This document shows, piece by piece, positions 22,373 to 36,727 of a stretch of DNA of 64,000 nt. Both the position numbers and the translations under genes were made by a program. Each line of letters begins with the position of its first letter. Positions within the stretch are counted from its first letter, which is position 1. Below the pieces are notes generated by a model. That model did no database searches. It had not been told where the DNA came from and saw nothing but the letters and a program-made list of their open reading frames with translations. This DNA is from Maylandia zebra (Eukaryota > Chordata > Actinopteri > Cichliformes > Cichlidae): contig NC_135170.1 in the NCBI RefSeq assembly GCF_041146795.1, positions 25,290,033-25,354,032 on the forward strand, read 5' to 3'.

Positions 22373-23759
22373 GTCCTCGAGTTTAAGTCCTTAATGACTC
22401 CACGGTAAACAGCAACAACATAGTAGCATTATCACACCTAATTAAACTTGTCCCCAGAAAGCCTTAAAGCGTATGGACAGCTTAACTATTGTTCTTGACA
22501 TGAAGTTCCAAATGCTGTTTTTCCTGTGCATGTCTACTGTGGGAGTAACATGAATCATGCAGCAGCTGAAAAAAAAGAAAGAGCCTGCATGCAGCATAGC
22601 TGGAAAGCAGGAAATAAAGCCCCATTGGCTAGTTGTTGAAGAATGGTGGAGGGTAGCTGGTAACTCAGAGCAGGTCTGGAATGTAATCATTCAGGATGTG
22701 ACTGTTTTAGCGTTGACAGCCCATCCCACCAGCAAACCTTTGTTTTTACCTGGCCTTAATCTGCATACTTAAAAACTCACCATTCAATTACAGACTGGGA
22801 AGTTTTAAAAAAAATCAAACTATAAAAAAAGGGGAAAAAACAACATCCAAACTCATACATCGGTGAACTGAGTGGCTCCTCATTCCCCATGTTTCCATTC
22901 ATAGTAAGGCTTAGCTCTTGTAGCTGTTGAGTTTCGACACAAACAAGCTAAACCTGCTGTCAGCAACGACAGCAGGCCACATTTTAAGACTTGTGAAAAT
23001 TAACGTGCTGGGTACAAAATGATAAAAGAGACACCTTTTACGATCTTCAAAAAGAAAAAAGAAAAAGGTGCGCAGCTCAAGATGGGCAGAATATAAAATA
23101 GGTGGCAGCCAAAAATAGATTAAATGCAGACAGCATTTCATCTGAAATCGTACTTTTAGTACGGTTTAAGTCTGAGGAGAAGGCAGCAATTATTCTGTAA
23201 GAAGCTTTAGATGTATCCAATGTATAACAAAATGAAAGGATCTTTATATATAAACAGGTAGCCATGATATCCTGTGCAAAATGTAACTGCAACTTTAAAA
23301 AACTGGCTTTCTTTTTTTCAATAATGCCTGCACTGTGTTGGTGCATTTTCATAAGGCCACAGGCTTACATATTTACTAATATTAAAACGTCAGACATGTA
23401 AGGCCTCAGACTGACGTGAATGTTTCTGCTTTTCCTCTTTACTTCTTGTGTGCAAACCATGAATTGTGTTCCAGAAACATATTCAGCCACACGAGATGAA
23501 GATAAAAATAAGCACGGCAAAAGCCATCCTGGGTCAGACAGAAATGGGTCAAGCACTGATATTATGGAGGGAATCATGATGTGGCTTTTTTTAACCTTTT
23601 TTTGGGGGGGGGGGATAACATCAAGTTAATGCGTTCAAAAGTACCAAATAGTCTCTACATATCACTTTAAGGCAGCTGGATGACTGGTGTTGTTTCATGT
23701 GAATATTTTTTTTTGGGGGTGTGGGGTCACTGAGTCCGTGAGAATAACGAGACGACCTA
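22373..23759. other. Intergenic region between TRIM and tubulin genes
   Basis: The two genes point away from each other, so promoters of both must lie here or just beyond. I see G- and T-runs near 23600 and 23710 and no gene, RNA or clear mobile element. Confidence 0.5.
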
Positions 23760-23839
23760 TTGACACCTGATGCAGCTTCCTCGCATCCTATCCGCCATTT
23801 CCACCGCTTTTGGTTCCTCCCTCTCTCCTCCAGTCTTTG

Positions 23840-23860
23840 GTTGCCATGGCGATGACGTCA
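23840..23860 (+). promoter_or_regulatory. X-box-like element next to a CRE, upstream of tubulin
   Basis: GTTGCCATGGCGAT at 23840-23853 resembles the RFX X-box (GTNRCC, short spacer, RGYAAC) with two mismatches in the right half. The perfect palindromic CRE TGACGTCA overlaps its end at 23853-23860. The pair lies about 150 bp before the tubulin start codon, in promoter or 5' UTR. RFX factors drive ciliary genes and CREB-type factors bind the CRE; use of these sites here is inferred. Confidence 0.4.
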
Positions 23861-24009
23861 AGTTGCACCACCGTTTCAGCCCAGTAGACGGTCTTAGAGG
23901 CGGTGCAACAAAATCCCGGACGATCGACTGCAGGAGCCATCATCCTGTGAATCTCCTCTGCTCAGATTCCCGTCTCCTACTCGACCGTCCTCTTACCCAC
24001 CTGTCCAAA

Positions 24010-26347
<2,338 letters not shown>

Positions 26348-26632
26348 AACCTCCGCGCAACTGGCTCCCTGAGCTCCTTTCACCTCGCCCATTACCCCCC
26401 CTTTTCACTCCCCCCCCCATCATGAATTGAATGGTTCGCCACACTTGAACAGATCACTGTTGCTCTAGTGTTAGACATTGGTGTTAACTGGTGCTAGTGA
26501 AGTTTTTGGTTCAAATGTTTTTGTATGTCGTGAATGCACTGAACTACTGACATCCTCACATCTGTCCTGTCATTGCCTTGCCGAAGTCAAAAGCAAGTGA
26601 TTTTAACTGTGAAGCCTTGAAACTGGCGAAAG

Positions 26633-26638
26633 AATAAA
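26633..26638 (+). other. Poly(A) signal of the tubulin gene
   Basis: AATAAA about 290 bp after the tubulin stop codon; the first good signal in that direction. Confidence 0.6.
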
Positions 26639-26939
26639 ATCTAATTTAAATGCCAAATTAATGCCTCTTTGGGGGTTTTTGTTTGTTTTCTTTTACTGAT
26701 TAATTTGACGTGCGATCCAAGATTTCTCTTCACCTTACAGCATTAAAACTCCTAGTTAGCAAGTCTATTCTACAACATATAGCTACAAGGACTTGTGCTA
26801 CACAATGTTTACTAATACACTGCCGGATGTATACTTCTTTAAGAGAATTATCCTAAATATACATAATGGTTTGGTGAATCTCTCAAGCTTCTCCAGATTT
26901 AATGTTCTTCACTTCATAGATTTTCAATGAGATTCAAGT

Positions 26940-27560
26940 GTAGGACAGTCAGTAACATTCACTTTGGTGATCAGGAGTGTTGGAAGATATATCTTGCATC
27001 CAGACTCTGTTTATTTCTGACTGCTTGAGGTTTTCTTTCATAATCTTCCCATATCATTTTTTCTTCATGAGTCCTTCCACCTTGACAAGATTCTCAGTCC
27101 TAGACACATCGAAGCATCCACACAGCATAATACTCCCACCACCGTGTTTCATTGTTGGGATGCTGTTTCTTTGGTCTCTAAATTCTACCTTTCTTTCTCC
27201 AAATGTAAGCAGTGGCTCTGTGGCCAAAAGGGTTTAATCTCATCTGACCAAAGGATGTGCTTCCAGTATGCATAATCTTTCTCCAGGTTGTCCTTACTGT
27301 AGCATACTTCAGTCTGGCTTGAAGGTGTCTCTTTTACACAAATGGAGTTTTTCTTGGTCTACAACATCTGAGTCCATTCCTGTGCAAGGTTCTAATGATC
27401 ATCTTCTTTCAGACTGCAATTTCTGACTCAACTAAGTCATTCAGTTGTTCTGGGGTCTTTCGACACGTGTCTCACTAGCTTTTTTTCCAGTCTTTGAAAT
27501 CTAACCAACTTGATCTGCCTGTATGTGAGGAACCTTCTTTCCTCGCAGTGATAATGCTGA
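26940..27560 (-). mobile_element. Tc1/mariner-like transposon remnant
   Basis: The minus strand resembles the transposase region of fish Tc1-like elements, for example the segments around CCACCACCGTGTTTCA (27137-27152) and CTCATCTGACCAAAGG (27239-27254). It has no open transposase frame. The ends were not found, so the limits are approximate. Confidence 0.6.
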
Positions 27561-28918
27561 CGTCACATGACTGCGTGTTTCCGTGAGTCATTTACATGCA
27601 GAAGCCACTGAAAACCAGGATACACATTTGTGTGGGGAATAAGACATAAAGACCTGCTCATTTAAAAAAAATTATGAAAAAAGTGACCCTGTGAATTTTC
27701 CTTGCATCATACAGTTAACAACTTTTTTACTACAGGCTAACGAGTCGAGCATTTCAGTGCTTTTCTCATGTACACCGAGAGCCTGAACTTTACACTCTGT
27801 GGTTACTGAAAATGCTTATCTGCATAGCTATTTTATCATCAGCCTCTGTACACTAATACATACAATTGGACTTGTGGACTTGTTTGCATTTTTTCCATCG
27901 CTGCTCAGCCTTTTCAGGCATGTGCTATTTCCTTATTGTTATTTTTAGCCTTTTGCGTAACAGGACAGTGGACAGAAGAAGGAAAGACCTACAACATATA
28001 GATCGCCTGCTCTACCTACCCAGCTAAACCAGCACCCTATATCCTATTTTTACTTGGATTTTATACATAAACACCGCTGCTGATCCACCTGGGGAGGACT
28101 CGTGAGACTTTAAATGCTTTGTAAAGTTTAATTACACAAATATTAAACAAATATTCAGTTATTTGACAAATGCATAAATAAACACGTGGTGACATTGTAA
28201 AACATCTCTACTTGATTACAGTCAATTATGTGCTATACATATGATCTGGTGAATTATTGATGGCCTGTCTTTAAATTAGTGTTGTTATTCAAAGAGATGT
28301 CAAGTGTAAACAGTTGCTTCTGATTTCTAGTTATAACCTGACTTCTTTTTTTAGCTCAGAGCAGCTTTGTAAAAAACTAGTTTTCACGAGGATAAGATCT
28401 TTTGATTAAACTCATAAATAGAAACTCTTTCCTTTTCAAATGCGATTGACTAAAAACGCAAAACGTTTGAGGTTAAAGGTCAGCAGATTTTGCATTGAAA
28501 TTTTAGACAGAATCAAATCCAGCAAGTAATTAGGACTTAAGGCAGCTGGCAAAAAGAAGTGTCGCTAAACTAAAATCATTAGTGGCGATAAAATACTGTA
28601 GCTTTTTGTTTTTTTAACTTGTGCAGAATAAACATTTAGACCTCTTTGAAATGTTCAGTTGTTCTTAAAAGTCAGAGAAAAATCCCTTTGGGCGCTTCTC
28701 TTCGGCTTACCAAGCAAGAACAATTCAGTGCTTGTTGAAATGGAGCGGCAAGAAAATGCATCATGTTGTACGGTTTCAAAGATCTCTCTTTGTCCTCTCT
28801 TAAACCTGGAGACAGTTTTCTCTCAGTGGTCAAGCCCCAATCTGAGAGCCTCGTCACACAGGAAGGCTGCCGTGCAAGTGTTTGCAGCCTGTGTCCTTAC
28901 AAGGTGTTCCACAAAACC
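27561..28918. other. Intergenic region between the converging tubulin and crb3 genes
   Basis: AT-rich, with no gene or clear element. Part of it near 28919 must be the crb3 3' UTR, since that gene reads leftward. I could not choose a poly(A) signal. Confidence 0.5.
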
Positions 28919-31900
28919 TCAAATGAGTCTTTCCTCCTTTGGTAATTTTAGTGCATCCGGTGCGGCAATGCTGCGTGCACCAGACTGCTCCTCAGCGCTG
29001 GGTCTGTACGTCCCTTCGGTCTGCCTCTTCTTTTTGACCACGCAGAACAACCAGACGAGAAAAGCCGAGACTATAGCCAGCACTCCCAAGGTGACTGTAG
29101 GGGCCACAATGGCTGCGATGTTGGGTCCCTGCAAACAGGATAATATAACACTTAAAGTCTAATTACATACCAAAGTTATTTACTGTTCTTGAAAATATTT
29201 GTCACTTACTGTAGTGTTATTAGATTGGGTGTCACTTGCACTTAAGGTCATATTCCCTGTGAAAGGAGCCGAAACATAATGAATGTTATATCAGTGGAAC
29301 AGTATTTGTTCCCTTTCCAAAAAATGTTTTAACATATTTATTATGCTTCAAATCCTCAAACAATTTTCAATATTAGACACAAATAACCCAAGTAAATACA
29401 AAATGCAGTTTTTAAATTGTGATTTTATTGATTATAAAAGTTATCCAAACCTATCTAGCCCTGTGTACAGTAATGGCCCCCAAAACCTAATAACTGGCTG
29501 TGCCAGCCTTGGCAGCAATAACTGCAATCAAGTGTTTGCAGTAACTGGCACTGAGTCTTTCACATTGCCGTGGAGGAATTTTGGCTCACTCTTCTTTGCA
29601 TTTTTTTTTTTTGATTCAGCCACATTGTAGGGTTTCTCAGCAGGAACATCACTGTTCAAGGTCACGCTGAAGCATCTTAATCAGATTTAAGGCTGGACTT
29701 TGGCTAGGCTGCTCCAAAACCTTTATTTTGTTTTTGTTTTCTGGTTTTATTGAGTCATACAGATGTGAACCTGCTGCTGTGTTTTGGATCATTGTCCTGC
29801 TACATAATCCAAGTTGAGCTTCAAACAAACTGACGGTCGGATAGACTCCTTTGAGGTTTTTCCAGTAAAGAGTAAAATCAATGGATCCATCAATTAGATG
29901 CTGTTGAGGTCCTGAAGCAGCAAAGCAGGCCCAGACCATCACACTACCCTCACCATGTTTGACCGTTGGTGATTTTTCCCCTCAGCCCACAGAATATTTT
30001 TTCCAAAAGTCTTGGGGATCAACAAAATGTTTTATTGACAAATGTGAGACTTTGTGTTCTTTTCGGTCAGCAGTGGATTATCATCTTGGAACTCTCCCAT
30101 GGATCCCATTTTTGTCTTTCTTATTGTTGAATCATGAACTCTGACCTTAACAGAGGCAAGAGAGGCCTGCAGTTCTTTAGATGTTGTTCTGGGTTAATCT
30201 GCGAGCTCGCGGGTCAATTGTCAATGTGGTCTTAGAGTAATTTTTGTAGGCCAACCACTCCTCTTCCAAGTTTTCACCATTTTTGAGTAATGGCTCTAAA
30301 CTCAGTCCCCCCCACCCACAAGAAAAAAAGTGCTTAATCACAGTTAATTCATGAGTTAAAAATATTTCTTAACATAGAGCCATGTAGGTTTGTACAGCTT
30401 TTTTCTCTTAATAAATGAAATCATCATTTAAAAACTCCATTTTGTATGTAAACTGATGTATATAATTAAAATGTGTTTAAATATTATGGGGCTCTCTGTA
30501 TTTAGATAAGATCTTTTATTTTAATTGGCAAATGCATTTAAACTTTCAGAGTAACCACTTACAAGCACGTGTGAATGTGCACTCATAACATTTAAAGTAA
30601 TGAGTCTGTTTCCTGGCAACTGGGGGAGACTTTTGAAAGTTCCAGTCTTTGCAAAGAAGTATAATACCGTACTTTTTTTTTTTTTTTTTTTAAAGCTACT
30701 CATGTAACTCTCAGTGAGAATGAAGAATAATTTTCACATGTAACCAAAGTTTTTGACACATTCATATGCAGATGAATGCAGGAATGTGAAAGGATCTTGA
30801 AAAGCTGGCTTCTTAGTAAAGTGCAAAACTGTTTTTGAACCACGACAGAGACATGAGTGTCAAAAATAATGTCTAAAAGAGGAAAAGTGTATCGCTTCTA
30901 CATGTTATCATGATTGTATCTACCCTTATACATACATGCGTAATGAAAAGCACATAAGAGGAAGTACCACAGTAAAGCAGAAGTTCATTTCAACCTCGTC
31001 CACTTTCTAAGCACCTGACACTTGTAAGCATTCCAGTATCGCTACCAGCCATTTCATCTGTGAGCAGCCATGTGATTACTCAGTTACATCATAAAGCCCC
31101 ACTGGAGCTTCTTGACCAGAGCGAATAGGGAGGAGGAGAAGCTCAGGAATGCACGGTATACCGCAGTCACAATTAGCTGAGTCAAACAGCACACTACTTT
31201 GAAATGTGAGAAAAAAACCCAACTCAAATCTATTTGTTTCTTTGTGTTTCTTTGTGTGTGTGTGTTCATCATTCAAAAAATCGTGTTAATGAGAAAGTTT
31301 TGTTTTGGAAACTTAAGCCCTCCCCACAGTTTCTGAGTCAATCATTTGCTTGGGTAAATAGTAAACTTGCCAAGGACAAAGGTACGACTTGATAACAAAC
31401 GTTACAGACGGGGGCAGCCATGTTCACAACTTAAAGTAGGATTCAAACTGACAAATGCAACAGTTTCTCACAGCAGTGGGACAGGGGTCTGTGTCTTACT
31501 GTGTAGCATCACCTTCATTTACCAGTTAAAATATCTGGGAACTGAGGAGAACAATTGCTGCAGTTTTGAAATCACATTTCCTCTCATTCTTGTTTGATAG
31601 GAGATTTCAGTTGCTCAACAGTCCCCCACCCCAATGTAACTATACCCATCAGATATACTGTGTTTTGTACTGCACTTATAGTACAAAACACCTCTCCTTT
31701 TTAGCTGTAATGACTCTGCGAGATGTTCAGTATCGTGTGAAAATCTAGTTCAAATGATTTTTAAATCATGACATTAGTTTACACGGCACCGCAACATCTT
31801 TAAAATTGCTTTTTTGTATATTACTCCCACTCAATGGGGAGCTTGTTCCTATAAATTCTTATCTTAGTCTTATGTTATTAGGCAGTGCTGACATGTTTCA

Positions 31901-32127
31901 CAGTTTCTTAGCAAAGCTTCCTAAGTTTTTTTATGTGTCATCACAGGATGCAATAGGTTTTTTATGTGTGCGTGTGCACAGGTGTGGTCAAAAGGCTGGC
32001 TTATTTGTATGGGAGTGCTGAGGAAGGCTTCCAACTCACCCCACACAGGATTACTGCTCAGCACCAGCAGTAAAACACTCCCAACCACAGCTCCAGGTAT
32101 GGTCAGCACATCCAGGCACGCTGCCAT
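28919..32127 (-). CDS. crb3: Crumbs homologue 3 (apical polarity membrane protein)
   Basis: Three coding exons on the minus strand (32127-32040, 29256-29210 and 29128-28919) join with GT/AG sites and correct phase to give 114 residues, close to human CRB3 (120). Exon 1 encodes a signal peptide (about 1-30). Exon 2 encodes a 15-residue ectodomain with N-glycosylation sequons at N31, N42 and N43. Exon 3 encodes the membrane helix (about 52-76) and the tail. The tail has the FERM-binding segment RQTEGTYRPS (80-89) and the PDZ-binding C-terminus ERLI, which fix the identity. Crumbs3 anchors the PALS1-PATJ and Par6 complexes at the apical membrane and tight junctions of epithelia. The first intron (about 2.8 kb) holds a Tc1-like element at 29285-30490. 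A 5' noncoding exon probably exists upstream but was not placed. Whether it is crb3a or crb3b is undetermined. Confidence 0.93.
29285..30490 (-). mobile_element. Tc1-like transposon remnant in the first crb3 intron
   Basis: The element is about 1.2 kb with long inverted ends. The left end resembles the right end (for example the paired stretches near 29395-29430 and 30410-30460 built on AAAACTGCATTTT/TTTAAAAACTCCATTTTG). The minus strand follows a fish Tc1-like transposase gene, with recognisable parts near TGTTTTGGATCATTGTCCTG (29780-29799) and CCAGACCATCACACTACC (29930-29947). No complete frame remains. Confidence 0.8.
30491..32039. other. Rest of crb3 intron 1
   Basis: Intron sequence with a long T-run near 30674 and short TG runs. 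No other gene is supported. Short frames on both strands lack any family resemblance. Confidence 0.6.
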
Positions 32128-33630
32128 CTCTACCCGTGACCAGCAGGGCCAAATGGGGGCAGACTGGTACAGTCGGGGCATCAGCTTGGGTCCATTTCAT
32201 TCACAGACAGCCGCCGTGAGGATTTACTGCCTCCATATGAACAGCTAAAGACACACAACTATCAGCAGTGCAAACGCAAATATCCTCTCCAGTTCACTCA
32301 GACACTGATAGACTGTTTTAATCTCAAGCTGAGTCAGGCAGAGAAAACCACAACTACTGAGTCACATTCAGCCTGATGTTGAATCACCTCTAAACCTGCG
32401 CAATAATATTTTTACTGGCCTAACAGAAGAACACAGCTCTAATACCTCCTAAAAAAACATCATTACACTATCAAATGACAATATGCTGTAACGTGATTCT
32501 TTTCAAAGACTTACACACACCCTTCATCCGACTGCTTCCAGATGGTCGAGGCAAAACGAGGAACATCGAACAGGTTGATTCTTTACGCGTCAACTGCTTC
32601 CGCCTCACCTTGTCAAAAATGAAACCGCAACACATATGAGTCGGGTGAAAAGTACAGGTAACATCCTCAGCCGACTTCTATCAGAACAAGCCTACCTGAA
32701 GTACCCGAGACTACATCCTCGGCTGTCCTATGAGTTGGTCTTTCATCTAAAGCTCTTTTTTTCCCCTCGTCTACTCCTCACTTCGCCATTGGTCACGTGG
32801 TTGAGTTTCGTGTTACAATACCTGAGCACAGTTATCTACCTGCAGCGGGGCGAACAGAACCTCCTTTGTGCGTACAAAGTAGAATAAAATGCGCACTTTG
32901 CTAAAGCAGAGCAGCGCCGATCTATCCTGTTTCCATCAGGAAAAAAAAAAAATCAGACCTTAAAGCTTTTAATCACCTTTATGCAATAATATTTATATTC
33001 AGAAATTCCTTCCAAAGTTCATTCAGTTTCTAAAAAATTAACGATAATGATAATAATAACAAGATGCCAGGTTTGCCTTATTTGCTCCAATCTGCACAAC
33101 TTTAGCCGTAGTTTTTACTCCCTGTGAAGCTCTTACCTACAGCAGCAACCTGCTGATGGCGTTGCATGAAACAGCGCCTCCGTCAGGTTTTACGGTTCCC
33201 GTCAGGAGAAAGGATATCGACATTCCTGAGATATTTTAAGGATGAATTTGGAGGCCAGCTGGTCCAGTGGGCTCTAATCCTCTCCTAATCTCTCCTTTCA
33301 GACTAAGAGGGGCACAGAAAATGTAGTCTGCTTCGGGCCTAATCTGTGCTAGTCAGAGTTTCGTGTGGACACTCTGTAAGAGCACTGAAGCGTTTTCTGA
33401 AAAGCACAGACCTGCTGTGGAAAATTACTCTTATAGTACAGCAGTGACTCACATTGAGGAGGTGCCCCTTGCTATTTTGTATGTAGCCTAATATCTGCAA
33501 CAGTGTTTCAGTAATATAACGTTCAGTAACCACAGTTTGACATGTGATTCAGAGTGTTTTATCTATTAAAGAAAGGACAGATAAGGCATGAGAAAGTTAA
33601 CTACTGGCATAACCCTGTCTTTTCATGCAC
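32128..33630. other. Upstream region of crb3 and intergenic sequence
   Basis: This should contain the crb3 promoter and 5' UTR, reading leftward. A possible splice donor on the minus strand (GACAAG|GTGAGG, near 32610) could end a noncoding first exon, but no matching acceptor was identified with confidence. No other gene was seen. Confidence 0.45.
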
Positions 33631-33635
33631 ATACA

Positions 33636-33868
33636 CTCACTGGGCACTTTATTAGGTACACTTTGCTAGTACAGGATTGGGCCTTCTTAATTCTTTGTGG
33701 CACTGAGTCACAAACCCACCTCATCCCAGTGGTCTATTGAGATATTGAGATCTGTTGAATCTGTAGACGGCATTCCTGTACAGTGAACTCATTATCATGT
33801 TCCAGCAACCAGTTTGAGATGATCTGCACTTGGGAACATGGCATGTTTTCCTGCTGGCATGTTACGTC
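33636..33868 (-). mobile_element. Tc1-like transposon remnant B, 3' part
   Basis: Starts with the family terminus (CACTGGGCACTTTATTAGGTA, shortened here to its key bases TTTATTAGGTACAC near 33647). It continues through the end of the transposase gene read on the minus strand, up to the CCTGCTGG segment near 33850. The rest of the same element resumes near 35500. Confidence 0.75.
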
Positions 33869-34606
33869 CCCACGAAGGAATTCTTCGAGTTGTGAGTGTG
33901 GTGGCCGGTAACAAATGGGTCCAGAACAGAATGAAAAGGAAAGCAGACAGAGGTGTTTAGCATATAATATGGTTTTATTGCAAATAATCTTAACACAAAG
34001 AGTCAGCAACGTCGCTGTATCAATAAGGCCAAAAAGAAAAGAAGAGATCAAAAACAACAAAGGAAACAACTAAAAAAAAAAAAAACTCCACAACACAAAG
34101 AGGCACTTCCCACTTCTCACTCAACTGAACTCCTCACCACGGTGAGACATTTCCAAGGCCTATATGCCCATCTACTCACTCAACTTAAAACCACGGGTAG
34201 GACAAACACGCATTGGGACTTTTCCAACATCTAAAAAGACAATGTAGAGCCATAGGGAAAAACCACTTGCATCACACAGTTCTTCCCCAGCCTATATAAT
34301 CTATATAATAAAGAGGTGATTGCTGACTGGGTCCAGGTGCCTAACGGGGTAATGAACAGCAGGTGCGTCGTGGCAAGAGGGCGGAGTGAAAAAGAGACAG
34401 AAGGGTGGGAGGAACAAAAGAGGAGGAGGCGGAGAGAGAAGACCACACCCACACAAGGGAAATTTCAAGAAGAGGCCCTGCTAGGGCCGTAACAAGGGTC
34501 ATAAAGGGATGGACATGGTCAGTAATAAAACTGAGGTAGGCTGTGGTAGTTAAACGATGCTGCAGTTGGCACAAAGGGGCCTAAACTGTGCCAAGAAAAT
34601 ATCAGA
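33869..34606. repeat. Unclassified insert within Tc1 remnant B
   Basis: Sequence between the Tc1 3' part and the LINE end. It includes an A-run near 34071-34085 and purine-rich stretches near 34380-34440. It may be another mobile element; no family was recognised. Confidence 0.35.
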
Positions 34607-35480
34607 ATCAGAAAGGGTTTTATTGCCAAATGTTGAGCAGGTTTACAACATTAGGAAATTGCTGCGGTGCTTCAGTGCAAACATACTGTCATAAATTGCG
34701 CTTAAATAGACATGAAAAAATAAAAGTAAGAAGAAGAATTAAAAGTGCTACGTAGAAAGATATATGCATGAGTGCAGGTGGTGATCAGTGCCAAACATGG
34801 AATGATGCAGTGAACACAGCGTAGGGTCATGTGTTAGGGGTGGGAACAGTCGTACGTTTATTGTTCATGTGTCCAACAGCAGAGGGGAAGAAACTGTTCT
34901 TATGGCGAGAGGTTCTGGTGCGAATGGACCGGAGCTTCCTGCCAGAGGGGAGCAGGTCAAACAGACTGTATCCAGGGTGAGAAGGGTCAGCTGAGATCCG
35001 AGCTGCACGCCGCAGTGTCCTGGAGGTGTACAGGTCCTGCAAAGATGGGAGTCTGCAGCCAATCACCTTCTCAGCAGAGCGCACAACATGCTGCAGTCTC
35101 TGTTTGTCCCTGATAGTGGCTCCAGCGTACCACACGGTGATGGAGGAGGTGAGGATGGACTCGATGATTGCAGTGTAGAATTGCATCATCGTCCGTGTTG
35201 GCAGGTTGAATTTCTTCAGCTGCCTCAGGAAGTACATCCTCTGCTGGGCTTTCTTGATGACGGAGGTGATGGTGGGCTCCCACTTCAGGTCCTGGGTGAT
35301 GGTGGTACCCAGGAAGCGGAATGAGTCCACAGAGGTGATGGGGGTGTCAGTCAGGATGATGGGGGGGAGTGGGGCTGTGTGCTTCCTGAAGTCCACAATA
35401 ATCTCCACTGTCTTCTGGGCATTCAGCACCAGGTTGTTGTGGCTGCACCAGGACACCAGACGTTCAACAACCCCACAACC
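34607..35480 (-). mobile_element. CR1-group LINE (L2/Rex1-like), 5'-truncated 3' end
   Basis: The minus strand has an open frame of about 209 residues (35456-34827) matching the C-terminal part of a LINE reverse transcriptase. Motifs include the NNLVLN...KTVEIIVDFRK segment, SFRFLG, and the conserved end with HPGYSLFDLLPSGRKLRSI and SFFPSAV. A 3' UTR follows and ends in TCTGATTCTGAT near 34607-34620 (minus strand), the element's tail. Only the last quarter or so of the reverse transcriptase is kept, as usual for 5'-truncated insertions. Confidence 0.8.
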
Positions 35481-35499
35481 ATGACATCCTGAACTGCTA

Positions 35500-35950
35500 A
35501 TATGGTTCTTTCATGTTTTTCACATCACATTGTGACCCATCTGAATGTCTCACCAGACATCAAGACTCATCGAATCCAATTTAGGTGAGCCTGAGTGAAT
35601 CACAGTCTCAGCAAGTAACAGGTGGCTATTTGAGTGACTGTTCCCATCAGCTAGAAACAGACTGGCTGTTCTCCTCTGACCTCTGGTAACAACTAGGCAT
35701 TTTATCCCTGAGACTCAGCTTGAGATTAAAGAAGTCTCTCATCATTCAATACTTTCTGTTTTGGAGACCATTCTCTGTAAACTCTAGAGGTGGTTGGGCA
35801 GAAAAATCCCAGCATATCAACAGTTTTTGAAACTCTCAGAAGCTGGCAGCAAGGCTTGCCATGTTCAAAGTCAAATGCACTGAGCTAACTGACTGATTAG
35901 ATTATTTGCGTTAACAATTTGGTTGGACATTAGGCTGATTGCAGACCAGA
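35500..35950 (-). mobile_element. Tc1-like transposon remnant B, 5' part
   Basis: The minus strand matches the first half of the same Tc1 family as 18868-19965, for example GAGACCATTCTCTGTAAAC at 35764-35782 and the segment near CAACAGTTTTTGAAACTCTC (35819-35838). It is the complement of the 3' part at 33636-33868. About 1.6 kb of other sequence lies between the two. Confidence 0.75.
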
Positions 35951-36489
35951 TATGGCGGTAGAAGAAACATTAAGAACAAATAGCTCTTCTGGTGTCTTGT
36001 TTTCTACTTATTTAGTAGTGACCACTAAAGGGTGCAACAAGCACCTTTTTGTGTGTGTGTGTTTGTTGTCAAATAAATGAGCATTACGTGTAAAACAGTA
36101 TCTTTTTTATTGGAGTCACTGTTATATATTTCACTGTTAGTTTTATCAGGAAGTTTATTTTACTAAAGAAAGCTTCTGTAAGCAAGTTCATTAGCCTAAT
36201 AGTTTATGTAAGCTGATATAAATACCTACAGTGACAGCCCAGTAATTAATAACATACATAATAAAACTGCAAGAGAGAAGCAATTCAATGATGATTTTAA
36301 AAGGTACACTGTTTTTAGAGCAACGTATTTGATTTAACATCTGTCTAAATGTTGCACTTGGCCATGTTTTCTGGGCTGGAATCAGTGTTGGTGAAACTGC
36401 TGCGAAGACATGAAACTGCCATGTACTGGAAGTTAATACGCTATAGCAGAATGTAAAAATGTCAAGGAGATTTATATATTTATCTGACT

Positions 36490-36640
36490 TGTTATCAGCG
36501 CTCAGTTCAAAAACCTGCATGTCTGATAGTGTGGAGGTTCATTCATGCCACTGGAATTGGAAGCTTACACATGCAGAAAGGTATACAGAGGTTTTAGAGC
36601 AACATATACTCCCATGCAGGCAATGTCTTTATTATTTCAA
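36490..36640 (+). mobile_element. Tc1-like transposon fragment (middle part)
   Basis: Matches the middle of the fish Tc1-like family also present at 36728-37715. The matching segments include CTCAGTTCAAAAACCTGCAT (36500-36519) and GTTTTAGAGCAACATAT (36590-36606). It covers a piece that the neighbouring element lacks. Confidence 0.65.
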
Positions 36641-36727
36641 TCTATATTAATGTGTACCCTTATGTCTATATATATCGCTACCATATTTCAAGAAGATAAA
36701 TCTTGAAATATTAAAATAAAACCCTAG

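Noticed and set aside
28659-29162. A 167-residue plus-strand frame
   Set aside because: It overlaps crb3 exon 3 in antisense. The minus strand encodes a recognised protein with splice support; the plus frame has no family resemblance.
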